Source: Flavobacterium panici
GTDB taxonomy: Bacteria; Bacteroidota; Bacteroidia; Flavobacteriales; Flavobacteriaceae
Assembly (NCBI RefSeq): GCF_903819335.1
Contig: NZ_CAIJDE010000043.1
Span: forward strand, 1 to 64,000
Reading direction: 5' to 3'
Length of the DNA stretch: 64,000 bases
In this document: positions 35,033-42,570 of the stretch, piece by piece
Layout: each line of letters starts with the position of its first letter
Position numbering within the stretch: position 1 is the stretch's first letter
The notes under the pieces: generated by a model
Told to the model about the DNA's origin: nothing
Databases searched by the model: none
Seen by the model: only the letters and a program-made list of their open reading frames with translations
Program-made: the position numbers and the translations under genes

Positions 35033-36412
35033 TTAAATTTTGATACGTACCTGCAGACTGCCAATATTATCAGCTAATCCTGCTCCGTATTCAGCGTTTA
35101 AATCATCGTTGATGCATAACTTCAATGGTCCGCTTTGACCTGCAGGAGTTGTAACGGGTCCATTTCCAATAAAAAATGGAGCATTATTTCCAACTTGTCC
35201 TATTAGCGAGCCCATATTTATATTTTGAATAGGATATCCTGATTGCGTTACAATAATTCCCGGACATCCATTTGCGTCATACAGGTTACCATTATTCGTT
35301 TGCGGATCTGCCGTCCATAAACCAGATTCATAACTTACTGTTATTGTATTACCTGGCTGTACGGCAATTCCAGTGTTTTGCCATGACTGGTTTGCATTAA
35401 CCGGAACAAAGGTTTCTACCAGCTGCAGGGTATTAGCATCGATATGTAAAAACTGAGTTGGCATACCATTAATCAAAAATTGTAAAACAATATTTTGAAT
35501 GTATTGTAACTGAGTTGTTCCGTTACTTAAATTTTCAACATACCAGGTCGTGGTCATTGAAAGCACTTTTCCAAAAGAAGTTTCAAAATTTATATTGCTT
35601 ACTGCACCACCTTCATTATTTGTACTTACAGTAATACTTGAGTAGCTGTCAACCGTAATTCCCTGGTTGTTCAATGTGCTTAATTGCTGTGTCAAATAGG
35701 TGGACGGATCAATTATCGTAGGATCTGTAAACGGTAATTTGGTTCTGTCTGCAGTTGGAAAAACCGGATTTCCTGTTCCCGAAGCAACTGGTCCTCCCGT
35801 CATTAAAACGGAAACACCATGAGGTACTGAAATTTGTTTGTTGTACTGAGTTGCCGGATTTTGTACAGGAATTGGATTTGAATCCGGAACAAAACCTGGA
35901 CCATAAGGACCTTCAACCTGGTTTTGTATTACGTGATAAAGCCAAGTTCCATTTTCGGCATGAATTAAAGTATTCTGAATGGGCTGTGCTCCGTTTGGAT
36001 CGGCATTGTTGGCAATGTAAACTCTTTGTTCATAAAACAACACGCTGCTTGCCTGTGTGTATTGCCCTTCCCTATTTGGTGCACCGCCGGCTATAGCCGA
36101 AAATGAGATTTCTTCGAAATAAGGAAAGTTTTTAGTGATATAACCACTTGGAGCATCTGTTTGCGGCAAAGGCATAACATTGTAACCTGTGGCATTTGCT
36201 CCCGTGGGACTATTCCAGGTGCCAATAAAACTATTTATAAGACCAAGATTATTAGTACCCACAACCGGCGGCTGATTTGTTGTTGATACAAGCGGAGTTG
36301 TAATGTCTGGAATTACCGCTGGTGCTGCAGCTGGTGTTGTTATTGCTGTTCCCGCTGCTTGTTGAGCCTGATAAGGGCATTTTTGCTGTTGTAAACCGTT
36401 TAAATTTTCCAT
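35033..36412 (-). CDS. LecA-like lectin domain protein, first gene of the BGC operon
   Basis: A 459-residue protein without a clear signal peptide. The N-terminal ~60 residues are a Pro/Ala/Thr-rich linker. Residues about 60-300 are beta-rich (FIGTWNSPTGANATGYNVMPLP ...), similar to lipocalin-like or heme-binding FABP-type proteins but not certain. The last ~120 residues resemble PA-IL/LecA galactose lectins: an ITVSYESGLW-type strand, then GSLIGQVGNNAPFFIG, then GPLKLCINDDLNAEYGAGLADNIGSLQVRI, matching the LecA G-x-L-I and INDxxxxYxxNxGSxxV patterns. Carbohydrate or ligand binding is likely, with the exact ligand unknown. It may carry or dock the product. Confidence 0.65.
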   Translation of the reverse strand: MENLNGLQQQKCPYQAQQAAGTAITTPAAAPAVIPDITTPLVSTTNQPPVVGTNNLGLINSFIGTWNSPTGANATGYNVMPLPQTDAPSGYITKNFPYFEEISFSAIAGGAPNREGQYTQASSVLFYEQRVYIANNADPNGAQPIQNTLIHAENGTWLYHVIQNQVEGPYGPGFVPDSNPIPVQNPATQYNKQISVPHGVSVLMTGGPVASGTGNPVFPTADRTKLPFTDPTIIDPSTYLTQQLSTLNNQGITVDSYSSITVSTNNEGGAVSNINFETSFGKVLSMTTTWYVENLSNGTTQLQYIQNIVLQFLINGMPTQFLHIDANTLQLVETFVPVNANQSWQNTGIAVQPGNTITVSYESGLWTADPQTNNGNLYDANGCPGIIVTQSGYPIQNINMGSLIGQVGNNAPFFIGNGPVTTPAGQSGPLKLCINDDLNAEYGAGLADNIGSLQVRIKI

Positions 36413-36713
36413 TTTGTTATGTATTTTGTTCCTTTTCAGGTTAGTTACGTCTCGTTTAGGAAAGTGATTCTAAGGCACATTAGCGCATGCATCTTATCTC
36501 ATTTCTGTAATAAAATTAGTGTGAGGCCATAGTTCAAATTAAAAAAAAGGCATGAGTGCGGGATTTTTATCCATGAGAGGTCAAAATAAAAGCACAAGAT
36601 CATTTCGCTGCATTCTTGAATATTTCGTTTTATTTAAACATGCTTTATTTAAGCAACAAGTCTACATTTTGACAAACAGATAATTAATAAGAAGTAAAAT
36701 CAAAATGATGTAA

Positions 36714-36741
36714 AACAAAAAAACCGCTATGGCAGCGGTTT
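36714..36741 (-). terminator. Terminator upstream of the BGC operon
   Basis: 8-bp stem AAACCGCT/AGCGGTTT (36721-36728 with 36734-36741) with a T-rich tail on the minus strand. It faces no intact gene. It fits the 3' end of the decayed minus-strand frame at 36848-36910, or it could attenuate a long leader of the lectin operon. Confidence 0.7.
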
Positions 36742-36847
36742 TTAGTGTGAAAGTATATAATGACTTTACCTTGTATTACAGTAAAATTGACTGTAACAAT
36801 CTGAAAATCAAATAAAACTTATTCTTTTTAATCGTTATTGTAATATT

Positions 36848-36910
36848 TTATTTACCTTTAAGCTCTTCTACAAGCCGTCTATGTATTTCACTATTAGACA
36901 ATTCTCTACA
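36848..36910 (-). pseudogene. Possible remnant of a minus-strand gene
   Basis: An in-frame run reading RELSNSEIHRRLVEELKGK then stop, with stops cutting it off upstream. The neighbouring frame further right (MDLFAVIFGSVEN...) looks like its shifted continuation. It lies just before the terminator at 36714-36741. The fragment is short, so chance cannot be excluded. The rest of the gap 36413-37019 shows no gene. It must contain the promoter of the lectin operon. Confidence 0.3.
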
Positions 36911-37019
36911 CTACCAAATATTACTGCAAATAAATCCATACTCAGAAAGGAGTATTTATAGAATTAGAAAATCAATTTTATATAAATCAAACCATCATTA
37001 ACCATTAATTTTAAGAACC

Positions 37020-37385
37020 ATGAAAAAAAAGATTATTATTAGTACCATACTATTATTATCATTATGCATTAGTCCAGGATTTAATGCTGCGACACCCAAG
37101 CAAAAACATGATAATACTATAAACAAATTTTATACAAGACCCATCGAATTTAAATTGACACAAGGTGTTATTGTTATTCCCTCACTAACGTATATTCCCA
37201 GGAATCAAACAACAGGCGCCAGTGGGTTCGTGTTTCCTCCTCCTCAAAACAGTTGGGTTCTTCCAGCAGAAGAGGGTGATATTATACGGTTTAATTTAGG
37301 AGGTTTGATAGGTTTCAAATGGTATACTGTTACCGCAGAAGATGAACAATCAGGTGTTGTAAATGTTGACATATTAAATTTATAG
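37020..37385 (+). CDS. Secreted protein of unknown function, 121 aa
   Basis: Signal peptide MKKKIIISTILLLSLCISPGFNAA (about 1-24), no lipobox. The mature ~97 residues are beta-rich (EFKLTQGVIVIPSLTYIP, WVLPAEEGDIIRFNLGGL). I recognise no family. It is divergent from the BGC lectin operon, 607 bp away, and has its own terminator. Confidence 0.6.
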   Translation: MKKKIIISTILLLSLCISPGFNAATPKQKHDNTINKFYTRPIEFKLTQGVIVIPSLTYIPRNQTTGASGFVFPPPQNSWVLPAEEGDIIRFNLGGLIGFKWYTVTAEDEQSGVVNVDILNL

Positions 37386-37407
37386 TTACCCTGTAATAAT
37401 TAATATA

Positions 37408-37443
37408 AAAACTGCTAAACGAATGGTTTAGCAGTTTTTTTTA
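37408..37443 (+). terminator. Terminator of the 121-aa gene
   Basis: Perfect 10-12-bp stem built on ACTGCTAAAC/GTTTAGCAGT with a 4-nt loop, flanked by A and T runs. It could also work for the minus-strand fragment at 37457. Confidence 0.85.
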
Positions 37444-37456
37444 GATAAAAGAATTA

Positions 37457-37750
37457 TTATTTTTTAATGATATTCAGAATATCCAAAATAGTTGATATGT
37501 TATCTACAGATTCATTCATCATTGAAATCTGTTCCTTTTTATTATAGTTTTTAATGTGATCTGCAAAAGCTTCTGCTTCAAAACTAAAACCGCTTCCAGA
37601 ATCAACCTCGATCTTTTCTAACTCATAATTCCAGTCTAAACCTCTTTTGATTTCTACAAAGGCTGTGTTTGGTTTTGTAGTATTGTTATATCCGCAGGTA
37701 ATGATACCTTTTGCACCTATCACACGGACATTATCCTGTAGTACCGCCAA
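37457..37750 (-). pseudogene. 3' fragment of a Gfo/Idh/MocA-like oxidoreductase gene
   Basis: About 97 codons resembling the C-terminal end of a Gfo/Idh/MocA oxidoreductase (ITCGYNNTTKPNTAFVEIKRG ... FEAEAFADHIKN ... ESVDNISTILDIL). The NAD-binding N-terminal domain is absent. The 5' end abuts and overlaps an HxlR-type fragment on the other strand at ~37732-37750, so this is a recombination or deletion junction rather than a full gene. Some translation from the ATG at 37750 is possible but unlikely to be functional. Confidence 0.6.
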
Positions 37751-37845
37751 AAGTGGAATACAGCCTTACCGAAAACGGTAAAGCCATTATTCCTGTTATT
37801 ATTGCTTTGAGAAATTTTGGCTGTTTTTTAAAACACCGCAGTTAA
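37732..37845 (+). pseudogene. 3' fragment of an HxlR-family regulator gene
   Basis: Reads YPVVPPKVEYSLTENGKAIIPVIIALRNFG then a short tail and stop. The VPPKVEYSLTE-x-G block is the wing/dimer-helix signature of HxlR regulators. Everything upstream (the recognition helix) is missing and replaced by the opposite-strand oxidoreductase fragment. The overlap of two truncated genes marks a rearrangement scar. Confidence 0.65.
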
Positions 37846-37873
37846 TAGGCAATTTTGCTTATAAAAAATTTAC

Positions 37874-38344
37874 CTACTTAGTATAAAAAGGAAAGCTGTA
37901 CAAACATCTTACTCGTTTTCCATTTTTTATTGCAGGCGTCCATTTAGGACATAATTTCATAACCCTTAGCATTTCTTTGCCTGATCCATAACCAAAATCG
38001 CGAAGAATTTCTATATTTGATAATGTTCCATCTTTCTCTATTAAAATAACTGTAAAAATACCGCCCATCGCTTCTTCTTCAACTGCTTTTTTCGGCATAA
38101 CATAAGTCTTCGTCAGGAAAATATTAAACCTATCCATGCCTTCCGGATATTCTGGCCGGGAATCCACTGATGATGCATTATAAATTTCCTTGTCATTTTC
38201 ATCAATACCATATTCTAATACAGCTTTTTTTGGAGCTTCTTTTTTAACTTTTAAAGGAGGATTAACAATTGCAGGTTTACTGCTCTCTTTTTGACAGCTT
38301 GTAATTAAGATTAAACTAAAAAGTAAAAAAAACGTTTTCTTCAT
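37874..38344 (-). CDS. Lipoprotein with TonB C-terminal domain
   Basis: 156 residues. Lipoprotein signal MKKTFFLLFSLILITSC (lipid on Cys17), a short Pro/Lys-rich linker (VNPPLKVKKEAPKKAV), and a TonB/energy-transducer C-terminal domain (about 65-155: RPEYPEGMDRFNIFLTKTYVMP ... GGIFTVILIEKDGTLSNIEILRDFGYG ... WTPAIKNGKRVRCLYSFPF). The usual N-terminal membrane helix of TonB is absent; the lipid anchor replaces it. It is co-directional with the DUF1080 gene, 15 bp downstream of it. Role unknown. Confidence 0.8.
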   Translation of the reverse strand: MKKTFFLLFSLILITSCQKESSKPAIVNPPLKVKKEAPKKAVLEYGIDENDKEIYNASSVDSRPEYPEGMDRFNIFLTKTYVMPKKAVEEEAMGGIFTVILIEKDGTLSNIEILRDFGYGSGKEMLRVMKLCPKWTPAIKNGKRVRCLYSFPFYTK

Positions 38345-38359
38345 TTTGTTCCTGTTTAT

Positions 38360-39040
38360 TTATAATTGTTTTATTTCAATATTGCGGTACCATACATTGT
38401 TTCCATGATCCTGCAACGCTATTTTTCCTTTTTTGAATGTTCCAAATCCTGCCCAGTCGGCAAATTTACTTCCTGCTATTAATTTTTTAAAGTTCTCGTC
38501 CCAAAGTGTAGTTTCAACTACGACAACGCCATTTAAAATAAGGGTTAATTTTCCTTTGTTGCTGATAACTTCGGCTTTATTCCATTCTCCAACCGGTTTT
38601 ACCGGTTCTGATTTACTTTCAATTAAATCGTATAAATTTCCCGCGCGGTGTTTTGTGATTTTTCCGTCAGGATGTCCGTCGTTGTCCAGAACCTGCATTT
38701 CTAAACCTGTACTAAATGTGTTTGGGTATTTTTGAGGATCTTCGTTGACATAAAAAATAATTCCGCTGTTTCCGTTTGGTGATATTTTCCATTCTAATTT
38801 TAAATGAAAGTTTTCAAATTCAGCATTGGTTACTAAATCTCCTCCTTGCCCGTCTTTTGCCGCATCCGGATTGAAATGCAATAATCTATCTTCTACATTC
38901 CATCCGGCCAGAGCCGAATCTTTACCGTAAGTATGCCATCCTTTTGTAGTTTTTCCATCAAAAAGAGTTTTAAAACCTTTCTGTGCGTGAATTATTTGTG
39001 CAAAAGATAAAATCAAAACTGCTGCTATAACTTTTTTCAT
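38360..39040 (-). CDS. DUF1080 (3-keto-disaccharide hydrolase-like) protein
   Basis: 226 residues with a signal peptide (about 1-19) and one DUF1080 domain: FKTLFDGKTTKGWHTYGKDSA, then GGDLVTNAEFENFHLKLEWKISPNGNSGIIFYVNED, and a final AGFGTFKKGKIALQDHGNNVWYRNIEIKQL. DUF1080 proteins adopt a concanavalin-like fold, and some hydrolyse 3-keto-glycosides. It is secreted and lies at the end of the sugar-utilisation locus, after a terminator, so it may be a separate small unit with the TonB-domain lipoprotein. Confidence 0.88.
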   Translation of the reverse strand: MKKVIAAVLILSFAQIIHAQKGFKTLFDGKTTKGWHTYGKDSALAGWNVEDRLLHFNPDAAKDGQGGDLVTNAEFENFHLKLEWKISPNGNSGIIFYVNEDPQKYPNTFSTGLEMQVLDNDGHPDGKITKHRAGNLYDLIESKSEPVKPVGEWNKAEVISNKGKLTLILNGVVVVETTLWDENFKKLIAGSKFADWAGFGTFKKGKIALQDHGNNVWYRNIEIKQL

Positions 39041-39150
39041 GTGGTTTATTTTTTTGATAAACTGAATTTTATTTCAGTCTTTTCAGTTAGTAAATTCTTA
39101 AATATTGGGTAAAGATTGGATTTTAGATTTCCAACCTTAGTAAAAATAGT

Positions 39151-39183
39151 AAAAAAGGATGAACATTTTGCTCATCCTTTTTT
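39151..39183 (-). terminator. Terminator between GH31 and DUF1080 genes
   Basis: Stem AAAAAGGATGA/TCATCCTTTTT (perfect, 11 bp) and a 9-nt loop. On the minus strand it ends the GH31-PA14 gene. Confidence 0.85.
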
Positions 39184-39221
39184 AATAGTATTATGTCTTT
39201 TTTGCTTCTAAAAAATTCTCT

Positions 39222-42200
39222 TTAAATAGAAGGAAAAAGACTGGTTTTAGCGATTTTGTCTGATGAAAAATCAACTGACAATCCTGCGCCATAACTTTCC
39301 TGAAAATATTCTAATCGAATTGGCACTAATCCTTTCTTTAAGATTATTTCCGATTTTTTTTCATCAAAACCATGTAAGCCATCATTATCAATAAGCAATT
39401 GATCGTTGATGTAGAATTTACTTCCGTCATCAGATGAAACATAAAAAGTATATTTTCCGTCTTCCGGAACGTTTATAAATCCATTATACACCAAGCCGTA
39501 ATTATTATCGTCATGATTAATTTTGTTTAAATCAAAATCTGGGGCATAACCTTTATCAGCCGGAGTAAGTTTACTAAAATCAGGTATTTTGCTCCATTTT
39601 CCTTTGTATAAATTATAATTTAAACCTGTTTTTTTATTGTAAAATATCTTCGAAATAACAGAACTCGCTGAACCTTCGCCCACCGGAACTGCAATTGCAT
39701 TTACACGCGCCGGAACTGAGACTTCAAATGCTTTTGTATAAAGCTGCGAATTGTGTGTTGGAACAGAACCGTCTGTGGTGTAATAAATTTTATCCGTTCC
39801 TTTTTGAATAAACTCCACTTTTGCTTTTGTATCCGATTCTAACTCTGTTTCGTTGCTTTTAAATTCTGGTCTTTCAGCAATTTTTCCGTAGATTTTCAGT
39901 AATTCGTAATAAGGTTTGTACACTTTATTGGTTTCACTGATAGACTGAATAGTCAATAAAGCACTATTCCAGCGGTTGTTAAATCCATCAATTTCTTTTT
40001 TAATGTCGGTAATATTATATTCGATATTTTGACCAAATTGAGAAAGTGACATTATTTCGAACGGACTGTATAATCCGTCATTCCAATTGTTTAACAAACG
40101 AAATATTTCAAAATTTTTCATGTATTTAATTTGTCCTTTTTTACCTGAAAGAAGCTGCTGATCATAATCTGGAAATTGTACCTCAACAGAAACTTTTGTA
40201 TTGGTTGAAGATTCCGGTACATAAATACGGGTTTCAAAATCATCTCCTACATACGACCAAGTTCCTGTTTTTGCTTCTTCGCTGTACGGAATATTTTGTC
40301 CGTTTACTAATACCGCTGTTGGAGGAAATGAACATGGAAAACGCAGTTCGTAACTTCTTGAAGTCAGCATTCCGGGAAATGAACCTTCTACAGGCGCGAT
40401 CACAATATTGGTTTTATTTCCGGTTTGTTCTGAAGTTATTGGTGTATAAGTAAAAGCATTTTTCTTAAAGTTGTTGTTATTGCCTTCATCTTCATACAGT
40501 TTCAAACTTCCTTTTTTTCCGGGATAGAATGCAAGAATTAAAGGATTTAGAGGTTTTTCATCTGTTCTTTCCACTTTTGACTGCATCGGAATAATGGCTC
40601 CTTCTTTTACAAAAACCGGAATATCTCCTAAAGTAAAAGGCATCGAAACTTTTTTACCGCCTTTTATAATATTTCCTGTACTTAATTCATACCATTTACC
40701 TTCTGGCAGCCATGTTTCATGCGTCAGGAAAACACTTCCTTTTTCGATAGGTTTTGTTATTGGATGCACAATCATATCACGCCCAAACATATATTCGTTT
40801 GGTGTAGCATAAGCGGTTTCTTCCTTTGGATAATCATAATACATTGGATGCACGGTAGAAACTCCTGTTTCGTATGTATTGCGTGCTTCGTTGTATAAAT
40901 ACGGCACAAGAGAATATCTCATTTGATACGCTTCTCTCATTATAAGGAAATTATCAAGCGGATAAGCCCAAATACGTCTTTCGTGCTGTGGTGCAGCAGT
41001 TGCATGTGTTCTGAATATCGGACTAAAAACGCCCCATTGAATCCATCTTGTATACAGTTCTGCAGTTCCCGCGTCGCCTTGATGTCCGCCGATATCATGA
41101 CTCCAATATCCAAATCCAACGTTGGCAGCTGTAGCTGTAAAATAAGGCTGATAATTTAATGATTCCCAAGATACGTGCGTGTCGCCAGAGAATCCTATTT
41201 GATATCTGTGATTCCCTAAACCACCCCAACGATGAAAAATAAGCGGACGAACTTTGTTTTGGCGTTCCATGTCGCTGTAATGAACATAATTTAAGTAAAT
41301 CGTTGGATTTACTCCGGGAATATTAGTACTTCCCCATTGCTGCCAGTCTAACCACCAAAAATCGACACCCGCTTTTTCAATAGGATGTAATACCAAATTC
41401 ATATAATTGGTAGCAAATTTTTTATCCGTAATATCAAAAGGGACATATTTTTTGGTAGAAGGATCAATTCCCATTGCTTTTGCCATTTCGGGATATACTT
41501 CTTCAAAAGGCTGAATTCCAGATGCGGGATGCAGGTTTAAACAGGTTTTAAGATGCTGTTCATTGGTCCATTTTAAGAATTTTTCAGGAGAAGGAAACAA
41601 GTTTTTATTCCATGTAAAACCAGTCCATCCCGAATCTTCTCCGGCCTGATCTCTTTGTCTTTGTCCGTTTTTGAAAAATTCAGGTAACGATTTTACGTGC
41701 CAGTCCATATCGATTACAAATACATCAAGCGGAACGTCATGCATTTTGAATTCCCCAACAAGATCACGAAATTCAGTATCAGAGTATTCTCTGTATCGTG
41801 ACCACCACGCACCAAACGCAAATCTTGGCGGCATGGCTATTTTTCCGGCAATATCAGTGAAGTCTTTCAAGGCCGCTTTATAATCAGAATCATAGGCAAA
41901 AAGGTATAAATCCTGTGGTTTATCTCCCGGACGCGCCATAACCCACGGCCACTCTGAATTATCAAAAAGCGGGCGTTCGCTGTCGTCTATTAAATACCAT
42001 CCATCACGAGAAATTATACCTTTTTCCAGTTCCTTAGCCGGCCCGTCAACTCCATCAAGCGTGCGGGTTGTTCCTAACAGGTTTTTAGTATTGGCCAAAC
42101 CTGGTTTCCATGAAATGGGTTTTCCGTTTACAATAAAATCTACACTTAAATTTTTGTCGTTAAAATTGCCTGAACCTGTTTTGTATTTAAGTTTTACGAC

Positions 42201-42470
42201 ATCAGTTACAATTTGTAGTACACCATTACTTTCTTTTTTGGTAAACGACGGTACGGGAAGATTTCGGTTTACAAAGGTCAGCGAAGCATTGTCTGTAAAC
42301 TTTCCGTCTGAACTCCATTCCATACGAATTACTCGCGGCGAAAGTACTGTAAATCTGGCATTGCCTGAAACTACCATTGCTTTGGGATTGGCTTCGGGTT
42401 TGTATTCCTGAGCGGATAAAGCTGCGGAAGCAAGACAAATAATTGTAACTAAAAATTGTTTTGTTTTCAT
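39222..42470 (-). CDS. GH31 family glycoside hydrolase with PA14 domain
   Basis: 1082 residues, signal peptide about 1-20. The N-terminal beta domain is followed by a GH31 TIM barrel (about 210-570): DVFVIDMDWH, GVDFWWLDWQQWG (nucleophile-region Asp followed by W-Q-Q instead of the common M-N-E), GFSGDTHVSWESL (acid/base Asp) and GFGYWSHDIGGH. DUF5110-like beta domains follow, then a chitobiase-type segment (YYTTDGSVPTHNSQLYTKAFEV) and a C-terminal PA14 domain (DGKYTFYVSSDDGSKFYINDQLL ... ). GH31 enzymes cleave alpha-linked glucose, xylose, galactose or GalNAc; the atypical nucleophile motif argues against a plain alpha-glucosidase. It follows a GH43 gene by 100 bp. Confidence 0.87.
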   Translation of the reverse strand: MKTKQFLVTIICLASAALSAQEYKPEANPKAMVVSGNARFTVLSPRVIRMEWSSDGKFTDNASLTFVNRNLPVPSFTKKESNGVLQIVTDVVKLKYKTGSGNFNDKNLSVDFIVNGKPISWKPGLANTKNLLGTTRTLDGVDGPAKELEKGIISRDGWYLIDDSERPLFDNSEWPWVMARPGDKPQDLYLFAYDSDYKAALKDFTDIAGKIAMPPRFAFGAWWSRYREYSDTEFRDLVGEFKMHDVPLDVFVIDMDWHVKSLPEFFKNGQRQRDQAGEDSGWTGFTWNKNLFPSPEKFLKWTNEQHLKTCLNLHPASGIQPFEEVYPEMAKAMGIDPSTKKYVPFDITDKKFATNYMNLVLHPIEKAGVDFWWLDWQQWGSTNIPGVNPTIYLNYVHYSDMERQNKVRPLIFHRWGGLGNHRYQIGFSGDTHVSWESLNYQPYFTATAANVGFGYWSHDIGGHQGDAGTAELYTRWIQWGVFSPIFRTHATAAPQHERRIWAYPLDNFLIMREAYQMRYSLVPYLYNEARNTYETGVSTVHPMYYDYPKEETAYATPNEYMFGRDMIVHPITKPIEKGSVFLTHETWLPEGKWYELSTGNIIKGGKKVSMPFTLGDIPVFVKEGAIIPMQSKVERTDEKPLNPLILAFYPGKKGSLKLYEDEGNNNNFKKNAFTYTPITSEQTGNKTNIVIAPVEGSFPGMLTSRSYELRFPCSFPPTAVLVNGQNIPYSEEAKTGTWSYVGDDFETRIYVPESSTNTKVSVEVQFPDYDQQLLSGKKGQIKYMKNFEIFRLLNNWNDGLYSPFEIMSLSQFGQNIEYNITDIKKEIDGFNNRWNSALLTIQSISETNKVYKPYYELLKIYGKIAERPEFKSNETELESDTKAKVEFIQKGTDKIYYTTDGSVPTHNSQLYTKAFEVSVPARVNAIAVPVGEGSASSVISKIFYNKKTGLNYNLYKGKWSKIPDFSKLTPADKGYAPDFDLNKINHDDNNYGLVYNGFINVPEDGKYTFYVSSDDGSKFYINDQLLIDNDGLHGFDEKKSEIILKKGLVPIRLEYFQESYGAGLSVDFSSDKIAKTSLFPSI

Positions 42471-42496
42471 ATTTTATTTTAAAATTAATCTTAAAT

Positions 42497-42554
42497 AAAT
42501 ACTTCAAATCGTTTCGTTAAAATAATGATTTTAATGATCTTATTTGAAGTATTT
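42497..42554 (-). other. Intercistronic hairpin before GH31-PA14
   Basis: A 13-bp perfect inverted repeat (42497-42509 with 42542-42554) separated by a 32-nt AT-rich loop. The T run is poor, so it is more likely a processing or stability element than a terminator. Confidence 0.4.
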
Positions 42555-42570
42555 ACTTTTCATTCTGCGT

